20,387 bases of DNA from DASSTJ01 sp035707965 (GCA_035707965.1 DASSTJ010000113.1:1-20387); one strand, 5' to 3'. Shown: positions 1-6,472, counted from the stretch's first letter. Made by a program: numbers and translations. The notes: generated from the letters alone by a model not told the origin.

Positions 1-251
1 GCACCGAGGTCGGTGTCGACGACGACGGGCGTGGCCGACGGAAGCTGTTGCGCCGCAGGAGCCAGCCGCATGGAGGCTCTGCTCTCACCGTCGCCGTCGT
101 AGGGAGCTGCGCAGCCGCCGAGCACGAGAGCGCACGTCGAGAGCACGACACCGGCCGCGCGCCAGTACTTCTCCTCCCAGACCTGGCGAACCCTCTGTGC
201 GGGCATCCGGCCAGGCTGGCGTGCCTGCGCGCCCGCGGCGTCCAACGCCAT
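1..251 (-). CDS. Lipoprotein, N-terminal part only; probable nucleoside hydrolase-like protein
   Basis: This reading frame starts at an ATG whose A is shared with the stop of the upstream permease gene (TGATG), and it stays open to the window edge, giving about 83 residues. Residues 31-47 form a lipoprotein signal: a charged stretch (EEKYWR), a hydrophobic core and the lipobox LGGC with Cys47. An internal Met at residue 17 gives a more typical signal peptide length. After a short Ser/Ala/Pro linker the mature part begins PVVVDTDLG, which resembles the N-terminal calcium-binding strand of inosine-uridine nucleoside hydrolases (usually DTDxGxDD). Only the first residues of that motif are inside the window, so the enzyme assignment is an inference; the lipoprotein call is firmer. 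Translational coupling makes it the last visible member of the sigma/anti-sigma/ABC operon and suggests an extracytoplasmic partner of the transporter. Confidence 0.6.
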   Translation of the reverse strand, partial: MALDAAGAQARQPGRMPAQRVRQVWEEKYWRAAGVVLSTCALVLGGCAAPYDGDGESRASMRLAPAAQQLPSATPVVVDTDLG

Positions 252-1027
252 CACGGATGCACCGCCTTCTGCAGCACCACACCGATGACCGCCACGAGCA
301 GCCCCGCGGCCATGAGCATCCGCCCTGACCGGCCACGCAGCGCGATGCCGGCGAACAGTGCCGCCAGACCCACGAGATAGACGTCGTGCCAGGCGGCGAG
401 GCTGGGCGAGACCACGATGCGGCCCCAGAAGTCCTGGTACTGGCCCGGGGCGGAGAGCAGCCAGGACGACGGGAACGTCGTCGGGTCGTCGTACATCGAG
501 CCCGCCCGCGCCGTGATCGGCTGCGACTGGACCAGTGCGAAGAACCGCCCCGTCGGGCCGTTGAGCGCCCAGTACATCAGCGACGACATGAACCACAGGA
601 CGAACAGCACCGTCACTGCACCCAACCGGTTGCGCACCACGCGGGCCACGGCCGCCCCGAGAGCGACGGCAAGGGCTGTCAGCACCACCGGCTGCAGCAG
701 CTCCGGCACCGTGAAGTGAGCGTGCAGCGTACGCCCGGGCTCGTCACCCAGGTCCAGCCCGCCCGCACGTCTCAGCCAGATCGCCACGGGAGCGACGACG
801 GCGGCCATGACCACGACGAACGGGACGCCCGCCAGGAGCCGGGCGACCGTCCGGTGCCGCGGCGACACCGGAGCGTCCTCCGCGATCGGCGACCGGTCGC
901 GCAGACATGCCATCGCCATGAGCGCCGACACCGCCATCAGGAACGGTCCCGACAGCATCTGCGCCGACCCGTACACCGCCCCCGACCAGTCCGGCTGCCG
1001 GATGGCGCGGACCAGCAGCGCCGTCAT
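251..1027 (-). CDS. Polytopic membrane protein, probable ABC transporter permease
   Basis: The protein has 258 residues from ATG 1027 (MTALLVRAIR...). I chose this start because GGGAGG at 1036-1041 lies 8 nt upstream. A GTG at 1066 would add 13 residues but has no such site. Hydrophobic segments lie near residues 22-42, 64-85, 110-131, 137-155, 212-231 and 236-254, with a long loop at about 156-211 between the fourth and fifth. This fits an ABC-2-like permease, and the ATPase gene lies immediately upstream. No sequence motif alone proves the family; context carries the call. The gene is separated from the ATPase by 165 nt, unlike the overlapping junctions elsewhere in the operon, and its N-terminus before the first membrane segment is short. 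Its stop overlaps the start of the lipoprotein gene. Confidence 0.7.
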   Translation of the reverse strand: MTALLVRAIRQPDWSGAVYGSAQMLSGPFLMAVSALMAMACLRDRSPIAEDAPVSPRHRTVARLLAGVPFVVVMAAVVAPVAIWLRRAGGLDLGDEPGRTLHAHFTVPELLQPVVLTALAVALGAAVARVVRNRLGAVTVLFVLWFMSSLMYWALNGPTGRFFALVQSQPITARAGSMYDDPTTFPSSWLLSAPGQYQDFWGRIVVSPSLAAWHDVYLVGLAALFAGIALRGRSGRMLMAAGLLVAVIGVVLQKAVHP

Positions 1028-1118
1028 CAGCGACGCCTCCCGCGAGAGGTGTCCAGCTGACCGCACGGGCGGTGTGCCCCCAGGGCACAGCTCTTGCCCC
1101 GGCCAGCACCCGACGTCC

Positions 1119-1179
1119 GTTCAGTGATGCAGACTCGCCGGACTGCGCGGCGTGTTGCGTCCAGAACGCATCACTGAAC
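1119..1179. repeat. 12-bp perfect inverted repeat in the ATPase-permease gap
   Basis: GTTCAGTGATGC at 1119-1130 is mirrored exactly by GCATCACTGAAC at 1168-1179, with 37 bases between. On the transcribed (minus) strand it would form a 12-bp stem, and the loop contains a smaller GGAC/GTCC pairing. There is no T-run after it, so it is not a standard intrinsic terminator. It lies inside the only long gap of the operon, just after the ATPase stop. It could be an RNA processing or stability element, an operator, or the ends of a very small inserted element. Confidence 0.75.
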
Positions 1180-1192
1180 CGACCGGCCCCGC

Positions 1193-2056
1193 TCATGACG
1201 CGCCCTCACGCGCCACGAGCAGGTAGCCGTCGTCCATCGTCGGCACGACGATCTCGGCGTGCGCCGGCGGCTCGCCGAGGTGCCGAAAACGTCCCTCGGC
1301 GGTCTGCCAGCTGCGGATCGCGCGGTCGTCCTCCCGGTCGTCCTCCCACACGCGGTCGCGGGCGACGGCCGCCAGGTCGGCGGGAGAGCCCTCGAAGCAG
1401 ATGCGTCCACGGAGCATCACGTAGACGCGCTGGCAGAGCGCCGCCACCTCGGCGGTGTTGTGGGTGCTCAGGACGACGGTCGCGTTCGCGGCGGTGCGGG
1501 ACAGCACCGATCGCAGGCGCAAGCGCTGGTCCGGGTCGAGACCCGTCGCCGGCTCGTCCAGCACGAGCAGCTCAGGTGAACCGATGAGCGCGCACGCCAA
1601 GGCCACGCGTTGCCGCATACCGCCCGAGAGGGCCCGGATCTTGCGGTGCATGACGTCACTCAGCCCGGCCGCCTCGAGCACCCGACGGCACTCGTCGCGG
1701 CGCCACGCGGCGTCCGTGTGCTCCTTGAGCACGGCGACGTAGTCGACGAGGTCGAACGCCGTGAACCCCGGGTACAGGGCTGGGGTCTGCGGCAGGTAGC
1801 CGAGGCGGCGGCGGATCTCGAGCCGCTCGCTGGGCCGCGACGGGTGACGTCCCAACAGCTGCAGGGAACCCTCGTCGGGTGCCAGCACCGTGGCGAGCAT
1901 GCGTAGCAGCGTGGTCTTGCCGGCCCCGTTCGGGCCGAGCAGTCCCACGACGCCGCGGGGAAGCGTGAGCGACAGGTCGTCGACAGCGCGGGTGGCGCCG
2001 AAGGACTTGACGAGCCCGTCGGCTGCGACGGAGGCGGTCAGTGCGGTGGTGGTCAT
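1193..2056 (-). CDS. ABC transporter ATP-binding protein
   Basis: This 287-residue nucleotide-binding subunit would power the membrane partner(s) encoded beside it. Visible motifs in order are Walker A GPNGAGKTT (41-49), Q-loop Gln90, signature LSGGM (143-147), Walker B LLVLDEP (163-169), D-loop and H-loop His199. All catalytic residues are present, so it should be an active ATPase. A C-terminal extension of about 65 residues ends VPTMDDGYLL, consistent with the accessory domain of single-domain ABC-2-type ATPases. The start ATG shares bases with the stop of the anti-sigma gene (ATGA), which indicates translational coupling. The substrate cannot be told from sequence; the ABC-2-like partners suggest export. 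The stop forms a TGATG with a second ATG, but that frame encodes nothing recognisable. Confidence 0.93.
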   Translation of the reverse strand: MTTTALTASVAADGLVKSFGATRAVDDLSLTLPRGVVGLLGPNGAGKTTLLRMLATVLAPDEGSLQLLGRHPSRPSERLEIRRRLGYLPQTPALYPGFTAFDLVDYVAVLKEHTDAAWRRDECRRVLEAAGLSDVMHRKIRALSGGMRQRVALACALIGSPELLVLDEPATGLDPDQRLRLRSVLSRTAANATVVLSTHNTAEVAALCQRVYVMLRGRICFEGSPADLAAVARDRVWEDDREDDRAIRSWQTAEGRFRHLGEPPAHAEIVVPTMDDGYLLVAREGAS

Positions 2057-2904
2057 GCGGCTCTCCGGTAGGCGACGGCGTCGCGACGTGCGACGGTCGC
2101 GAGGACGGCGGCACCGCCCACGGCGAGCGCCGCGAGCTGGGTGCCGGGGGCGGACACGAGGTCGACGAGCCGCGCAGCAGCGGCAGCGTGCAGGGATGCG
2201 GGGGCGCCGACGGCGACAGCCCACAGCAGCCCCAGGACGACGGCGACGGTCACGGGGTCGAGGCGGGTGGTGCCGCTGGCCATGACCAGCGACGCCAGGG
2301 CGACGCCAGGAAGCAGCCAGGCGACGGTCACGGACGGCGCGAGCCCGGCGAGCCAGCCGCTCAGCAGCCCTGCGGGCACCGCGGCCGCGCCGACTGCGAC
2401 GGCCCGCATGGCGACCAGACGCAGGCCGGCCGCAGGTGTCGACAGCACGATCTCGCCGACCGGGTCCGACGCGTGCCGGTAGGCGACCGACACGGCCGCC
2501 ATCGGCACGAGCGGCGCCAGCGCGAGGAGCAGCACCAGCCCCCGGGTCTGGTGGACGCTGGCCGCCACGACCGGCAGCGCCGCGGCGACGAGCACCGCGA
2601 CTGCACCGGCCCAGAGCAGGGACGGCGTGCCGAAGGCCGACCGGACGACGCCCAGTCCGGTCGCCGACCCGGTGCGGCGCCGTCCCCACCGCTCGGTCGA
2701 AGTCCGGCTCGGCTGGTCGACCACGTCGGCCAGGCGCCGCCAGCGCCGCTCGGTCTCGCTGCGGTCCAGGTGCTGCCCGAGCGCGGCGCGGCAGTGATCG
2801 CAGCGCATGAGGTGCGCCTCGGTGGACGCCTCCACCACGGGGTCGCACCCTCCCGACGCGTACTCGGCGAGATGCTCCTCGCGCACGTGCCACTCGGTCC
2901 TCAC
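2053..2904 (-). CDS. Zinc-finger anti-sigma factor fused to a six-helix membrane domain
   Basis: This 283-residue protein starts at GTG 2904, overlapping the sigma gene stop (GTGA). The N-terminal 40 residues hold a zf-HC2-type motif, His31-x3-Cys35-x2-Cys38, with upstream histidines at 6 and 11 that could complete the zinc site. This is the classic ZAS anti-sigma signature, which binds the cognate ECF sigma factor. A basic linker follows (about 50-90), then about six hydrophobic segments spanning residues 95 to 275. Most anti-sigma factors of this class have one membrane helix or none, so a polytopic C-terminal half is notable. Because an ABC ATPase gene follows directly, that half may act as a transporter subunit or a sensor of transport. 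The anti-sigma role is family knowledge plus gene order; the transport role is inference. Confidence 0.85.
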   Translation of the reverse strand: MRTEWHVREEHLAEYASGGCDPVVEASTEAHLMRCDHCRAALGQHLDRSETERRWRRLADVVDQPSRTSTERWGRRRTGSATGLGVVRSAFGTPSLLWAGAVAVLVAAALPVVAASVHQTRGLVLLLALAPLVPMAAVSVAYRHASDPVGEIVLSTPAAGLRLVAMRAVAVGAAAVPAGLLSGWLAGLAPSVTVAWLLPGVALASLVMASGTTRLDPVTVAVVLGLLWAVAVGAPASLHAAAAARLVDLVSAPGTQLAALAVGGAAVLATVARRDAVAYRRAA

Positions 2905-3497
2905 AGCAGGGCCTCCCTCAGCTCGTGACGTGCCCGGCTCATCCGGCTCTTGACGGTGCCCGCGGGGATGCCCAGCAGGGCCGCGGCCTCTCGGGTGGAC
3001 AGGCCGTCCAGCACGGTGGCCTGGACGACGGCGCGCAGCTCGGGCGAGAGCCGCGCCAGCGCCGTGCCGACGTCGCTGTGCTCGATGCGCGCCAGTACTG
3101 CCTCCTCGGCAGACGTGTCGTGGTGGTCACGCAGGTGAGCCAGGCGCTGGAGCACGTTCTTGCGCGGCCTCAGCTGGTGCAGCAGCGTGCGCATCGCTAT
3201 TCCCCACATCCAGGCCGCCACGTCGCCCGATCCGCGATAGCTGTCCGCGTTGCGCCAGACGGTGAGGAACGTGTCCTGCACGACCTCGTCGACGATGCTC
3301 GGGTCGGCGCAGCGGTGCCGCACGCGCGTGGCGATCCACGGCTCGTGGCGCCGGAACAGCTCGTGCAGCGCGCCCCGGTCGCTGGCACGGATGGCCGCCA
3401 GCAGCTCGCTGTCCGAGCACTCCTGGACGTCGAGCTGCCTGACGGCGAGGCGCTCAGCGCGGCGGTCTCTCACGGATGTCACGCCTCTCTGTGCCAT
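2901..3497 (-). CDS. ECF-type RNA polymerase sigma factor (sigma-70 family)
   Basis: The protein has 198 residues from ATG 3497. Region sigma-2 spans about residues 35-108 and includes the core-binding stretch DEVVQDTFLTVWR. Sigma-4 spans about 142-196 and includes the helix-turn-helix STREAAALLGIPAGTVKSR, which recognises the -35 element. There is no sigma-3 domain, as expected for ECF factors. The frame stays open upstream to 3689, but that extension is low-complexity and crosses the repeat region, so I rejected it. GTG 3473, with AGAGAGG 10 nt upstream, is a real alternative start (190 residues). The stop overlaps the anti-sigma start. Such pairs usually autoregulate, so the repeats upstream may be part of their control region. 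Confidence 0.93.
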   Translation of the reverse strand: MAQRGVTSVRDRRAERLAVRQLDVQECSDSELLAAIRASDRGALHELFRRHEPWIATRVRHRCADPSIVDEVVQDTFLTVWRNADSYRGSGDVAAWMWGIAMRTLLHQLRPRKNVLQRLAHLRDHHDTSAEEAVLARIEHSDVGTALARLSPELRAVVQATVLDGLSTREAAALLGIPAGTVKSRMSRARHELREALL

Positions 3498-3570
3498 CGA
3501 GGGGCCTGGTTGGTTCACGAATGGTGGCAGGAGCTGGAGCGTGGCGTGGTGCATCCGTCGTCCGACCGCC

Positions 3571-3632
3571 GCCCCGCTTCTGATGAACCGGGGCACTGCG
3601 GCGCGCTCGAGTGCCCCGATCCTGATGAATCG
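3571..3632. repeat. 20-bp direct repeat pair upstream of the sigma gene
   Basis: Bases 3571-3590 and 3613-3632 match at 17 of 20 positions, with a shared core GCCCCG and CTGATGAA, at a period of 42 bp (about four helical turns). A related box in the opposite orientation, TTCATCCGGGTC at 3657-3668, matches 10 of 12 bases of the minus-strand core TTCATCAGGATC. The boxes sit between the sigma gene (minus) and the SDR gene (plus). They could be regulator sites or promoter elements for the operon. Confidence 0.6.
3589..3618. promoter_or_regulatory. 9-bp-stem hairpin between the two direct repeats
   Basis: CGGGGCACT (3589-3597) pairs perfectly with AGTGCCCCG (3610-3618) around a 12-base loop. It overlaps the ends of both direct repeats. 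Genes on either side are divergent, so a terminator role is unlikely. A protein-binding palindrome or a structure in the sigma-operon leader is more plausible. Confidence 0.5.
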
Positions 3633-3712
3633 TGGGTGCGGCCGCGCGTCTGAGCCTTCATCCGGGTCCAGGTCCGGTGAGATGGGCATGACGCAGCAGA
3701 TCAGGAGGCTTC

Positions 3713-4465
3713 ATGTTCTGCGACCTCACCGGGCGCACCGCGCTCGTCACGGGTGCCGGCAGCGAGGAGGGCATCGGGTTCGCCACGGCTCGGCTGCTCG
3801 CAAGCTGCGGGGCGGACGTCGTGCTCTCTGCCACGACCGGGCGCGTGCACGAACGCGCGGCGGAGCTGGGCGGAACCGCGCGGGGCGTCGTCGCCGACCT
3901 GACGGTGGCCGACGACGTCGAGCGGCTCGTGAGCGCGTGCGGCACCGTGGACGTCCTCGTCAACAACGCGGGCATGACGAGCGTGACGACCGGCACCGAG
4001 AACGGCGACTGGGCGTCCACCGACCTGGCGACGTGGTCGCGGTCGCTGGAGCGCAACCTGACGACGGCCTTCGCCCTGACCCGTGCCGTGCTGCCGCAGA
4101 TGGTGGAGCGTGGCTGGGGACGCGTCGTGATGATGTCGTCGGTCACCGGTCCTCTGGTCGCCTACCCCGGCGACGTCGCCTACGCCTCGGCCAAGGCCGG
4201 CATGACGGGGCTCACCCGTGCGCTCGCCGTCGAGGTGGCGGCCAGCGGCGTGACCGTCAACGCGGTCGCTCCCGGCTGGATCGACACGGGGTCCGCGACC
4301 GACGCCGAGCGGGCGGCCGGCCGTGCGGCCCCCGTGGGGCGGCCGGGGATGGCGGACGAGGTGGCCGCAGCTGTCGCCTTCCTCGCCGCGCCGGAGTCGT
4401 CCTACGTGACGGGCACGGTGCTCGTCGTCGACGGCGGGAACGTGCTCCAGGAGATCAAGGGCTGA
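3713..4465 (+). CDS. Short-chain dehydrogenase/reductase (SDR)
   Basis: This 250-residue classical SDR is an NAD(P)(H)-dependent oxidoreductase with a single Rossmann domain. The cofactor loop is TGAGSEEGIG (residues 13-22), two residues longer than the usual TGxxxGIG. NNAG follows at 84-87. The catalytic set is Asn115, Ser143, Tyr157 and Lys161 (YASAK), all present. The C-terminal PGWIDTG and late VTGTVLVVDGG stretches are typical of 3-oxoacyl-ACP reductase-like members. The substrate cannot be assigned; a FabG-like or hydroxy-acid/alcohol dehydrogenase role is possible. The start is supported by AGGAGG at 3703-3708, 4 nt upstream. It is divergent from the sigma operon and shares its upstream region, so joint control is possible but unproven. 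Confidence 0.92.
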   Translation: MFCDLTGRTALVTGAGSEEGIGFATARLLASCGADVVLSATTGRVHERAAELGGTARGVVADLTVADDVERLVSACGTVDVLVNNAGMTSVTTGTENGDWASTDLATWSRSLERNLTTAFALTRAVLPQMVERGWGRVVMMSSVTGPLVAYPGDVAYASAKAGMTGLTRALAVEVAASGVTVNAVAPGWIDTGSATDAERAAGRAAPVGRPGMADEVAAAVAFLAAPESSYVTGTVLVVDGGNVLQEIKG

Positions 4466-4503
4466 GCCGGACGCCGGACCGCTGGGTACAGCGTCAGGCG
4501 GGC

Positions 4504-4606
4504 AGGTGCACCCATCCGCGCACGGCGCGCGCACCAGGGCGTGCACCGATGAGAGCGCGCACGCAGGGGCGAACCACCCCACCATCCGCGCACCCACGTG
4601 CGCACC
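4504..4606. repeat. GCGCAC-rich repetitive spacer between convergent genes
   Basis: The 12-base string CCATCCGCGCAC occurs at 4512-4523 and again at 4582-4593. GCGCAC or GTGCAC cores recur at least six times in about 100 bases, including the inverted pair GGTGCAC (4505-4511) and GTGCACC (4539-4545). The spacer separates the convergent SDR and small membrane protein genes, so a two-way termination role is possible, but no T-run is visible. Confidence 0.45.
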
Positions 4607-4618
4607 GGCGCTCGCGCG

Positions 4619-4981
4619 TCAGGCCGAGCCCCCGGGGGCGTCGTCAGGTGCCCCGCCCGCCGTCGTGCCGGCGTCCGTGCCCCTGCGCGCCTTCTTGGCC
4701 GCCGCCTTCGCGGCCTGGTCCTGTGCCCAGCGCTGGTCCTCCGCCTCGGCGGCCGCGAGCTGCTCGGCACGCTGACGCTGCTCCTCGCGGTAGCGCATAC
4801 GGCGCAGGCGCCCTGTCAGGTTGCGCAGCAGCAGCCAGATGGCGATGGCGAGCACGAACATGATGACGAAAGCGAGCGCCCCGGGCGTCACCGTGTCGGG
4901 ATCGGGGTAGCCGCCGCTGGGTGTGGGCGACGGCGTCGGCGTGCCCGACGCCACGAGGACCCAACCGGCCACGACGCTCAT
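4619..4981 (-). CDS. Small single-pass membrane protein of unknown function, coupled to mca
   Basis: The protein has 120 residues. The N-terminus has a short hydrophobic run (1-11), then a Thr/Pro/Ser-rich segment (TPTPSPTPSGG), a clear transmembrane helix at about 34-53 and a basic stretch (RNLTGRLRRMRYR). After that comes an Ala/Glu/Lys/Gln-rich helix to about residue 100, likely a coiled coil in the cytoplasm. The acidic-glycine tail looks disordered. The ATG shares bases with the mca stop (ATGA), so it is probably translated with mca. A small membrane protein gene also lies next to mca in mycobacteria (Rv1083, from memory). I do not know a function; assisting detoxification of electrophile-mycothiol adducts at the membrane would be speculation. 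Confidence 0.75.
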   Translation of the reverse strand: MSVVAGWVLVASGTPTPSPTPSGGYPDPDTVTPGALAFVIMFVLAIAIWLLLRNLTGRLRRMRYREEQRQRAEQLAAAEAEDQRWAQDQAAKAAAKKARRGTDAGTTAGGAPDDAPGGSA

Positions 4982-5862
4982 GCCACACGCTCCCGGATGC
5001 CGGCGAACAGGTCGTCTTCAGGCAGGTCGACGGGCACGTGGCTGTGGGCCAGCTCGTAGTCCTCCGTGGGCCACACCTCCATCTGCATGAGCCGCGGCAC
5101 CGCGAACCAGGTGCCCTCCGGGTCGACCTGCGTCGCGTGGGCCAGCAGCGCCTTGTCCCGCTGCTCGAAGTACGGCCCGCAGGGGATCTTCGTGGTGATC
5201 TCCCGCTCGCCGCGCTCCTCCCAGCGGGCGATCCACTCGGCGTACGGCGAGTCGAGGCCGGCGGCCAGCATCGCATCGTGGAAGGCCTGGATCCGACCGC
5301 GCGACAGCGTCTGGTTGTAGTAGAGCTTCAGGGGTTTCCACGCCTCGCCGGCGTGCGGGTACCGGTCGGGGTCACCCGCCGCGTGGTACGCCTCGACGGC
5401 CACCTTGTGGCACATGATGTGGTCGGGATGGGGATAGCCGCCGTTCTCGTCGTACGTGGTGACGACGTGGGGCCGGAACTCTCGCATCACCTTCACGAGC
5501 GGCTCGGCGGCCGTCTCGAGCGGCTCGAGCGCGAAGCACCCCTCGGGCAGCGGCGGCAGCGGATCGCCCTCGGGAAGGCCCGAGTCGACGAACCCCAGCC
5601 AGGTGTGCTGGACGCCGAGCGCCTCGACGGCCGCCGCCATCTCACGACGCCGCACCTCCGGCATGTTGCGCAGCACCTCCGGGTCGCCCTGCAGGCGGGG
5701 GTTGAGGATGTCGCCGCGCTCGCCGCCGGTGCACGTGACGACGAGCACCTCGCAGCCCTCGTCGACGTACCGGGCGCACGTGGCGGCGCCCTTGCTGGAC
5801 TCGTCGTCGGGGTGGGCGTGGACGGCCATCATCCGCAGCGGCTCGCTCACTTCGTCGCTCAC
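4978..5862 (-). CDS. mca: Mycothiol S-conjugate amidase
   Basis: Mca cleaves mycothiol S-conjugates formed with electrophiles and antibiotics, releasing a mercapturic acid for export and GlcN-Ins for mycothiol recycling. From GTG 5862 it has 294 residues, close to the roughly 290 of the mycobacterial enzyme. The LmbE/PIG-L zinc site is visible: HPDDE (His17, Asp20) and the later GGYPHPDHI (His145 and His148). Other long matches to the Mca family include TCTGGERGDILNP, HTWLGFVDSGLP, YDENGGYPHPDH and HATQVDP. These favour Mca over the related deacetylase MshB. AGGAG 4 nt upstream supports GTG 5862; a TTG at 5901 would add 13 unlikely residues. It implies that the host makes mycothiol. Confidence 0.95.
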   Translation of the reverse strand: MSDEVSEPLRMMAVHAHPDDESSKGAATCARYVDEGCEVLVVTCTGGERGDILNPRLQGDPEVLRNMPEVRRREMAAAVEALGVQHTWLGFVDSGLPEGDPLPPLPEGCFALEPLETAAEPLVKVMREFRPHVVTTYDENGGYPHPDHIMCHKVAVEAYHAAGDPDRYPHAGEAWKPLKLYYNQTLSRGRIQAFHDAMLAAGLDSPYAEWIARWEERGEREITTKIPCGPYFEQRDKALLAHATQVDPEGTWFAVPRLMQMEVWPTEDYELAHSHVPVDLPEDDLFAGIRERVA

Positions 5863-5894
5863 CTGGCTCCTGCTCGGTCGGTCAGTGTGCGTGA

Positions 5895-5908
5895 GGGACA
5901 ATCATCCC
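5895..5908. promoter_or_regulatory. Possible shared promoter/operator of mca and the DUF4307 gene
   Basis: GGGACAATCATCCC is a partly symmetric site in the 103-bp gap between the divergent mca and DUF4307 genes. GACAAT (5897-5902) is a fair -10 candidate for the plus-strand gene, and the complement offers a similar AT-richer hexamer toward mca. No convincing -35 box could be paired with either, so the call is weak. Confidence 0.3.
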
Positions 5909-5965
5909 AGGCCCTGCCGATGTTCCCCGCACGGCCCAGCACCTGACACCGAGACGAGGAGCGCC

Positions 5966-6385
5966 GTGACGACCCCAGCGCGGTCGGCCCTGCCGGAGGG
6001 GCGGTACGGGCCGCGACGGCGCAGCGGCCGCCGTCCGCTCGTCGTGACCGCCCTCGTCGCCATCGGCGTGGTCGTCCTCGCGTGGATCCTGTGGGTGGTC
6101 GTCGAGAGCCGCTCACCCGTGCAGTGGACGGACGTGGGCTTCGACATCGTCTCGAACGAGCGAGTCGACGTCACCTACGACGTCCACAAGCCCAAGGACG
6201 CCACCGTGACGTGCACCCTGCGGGCCCTCGACCGGTCCAAGGGCCTGGTCGGCACGACGGACGTCGTCGTGGGGCCGTCGCGCTCGGACGCGACGCGTCG
6301 CACCGACACCGTGCGGACGTCGGCACTGGCCGTCACCGGTTTCGTGCAGACCTGCGCGGTCTCGGGCGGGTCGTCCGGCTCGTGA
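5966..6385 (+). CDS. DUF4307 family single-pass membrane protein
   Basis: The protein has 139 residues from GTG 5966, supported by AGGAG at 5957-5961, 4 nt before the start. A short basic N-terminus (PRRRSGRRP) is followed by one membrane helix at about 25-46. An extracytoplasmic domain of about 90 residues has beta-rich patterning and two cysteines (Cys83 and Cys130) that could form a disulfide. The size, architecture and position between mca and greA match the actinobacterial DUF4307 family (Rv1081c in the equivalent mycobacterial locus, from memory). Its function is not known. The frame is open far upstream to 5456, but that part is the complement of mca and not a real extension. Confidence 0.8.
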   Translation: MTTPARSALPEGRYGPRRRSGRRPLVVTALVAIGVVVLAWILWVVVESRSPVQWTDVGFDIVSNERVDVTYDVHKPKDATVTCTLRALDRSKGLVGTTDVVVGPSRSDATRRTDTVRTSALAVTGFVQTCAVSGGSSGS

Positions 6386-6472
6386 CCGTCTGTCACCTGC
6401 TGACGACAGCGGTGAGCCGAGCCCGCCCGTCGGGTGACCACTTTCTCGAAGCCTGCAGCACAGCCTGCCGGT

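Noticed and set aside
1119..1179. Inverted repeat as a complete insertion sequence or MITE
   Set aside because: The element would be only 61 bp and no matching target-site duplication lies directly at its ends, so mobility is unsupported.
744..1196. Open frame starting at the TGATG after the ATPase stop
   Set aside because: It has a good coupling signal but the product is Gly/Ala/Arg-rich without hydrophobic segments, and most of it is the permease gene read out of phase.
3498..3689. 64-residue N-terminal extension of the sigma factor
   Set aside because: It is low-complexity, repeats PRFIR because it reads through the direct DNA repeats, and is absent from normal ECF factors.
5863..5901. 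TTG start giving Mca 13 extra residues
   Set aside because: GTG 5862 has AGGAG 4 nt upstream and gives a length closer to the known enzyme.
5456..5965. Long upstream extension of the DUF4307 frame
   Set aside because: It is the complement of mca; the GTG at 5966 has its own ribosome site just before the membrane helix.
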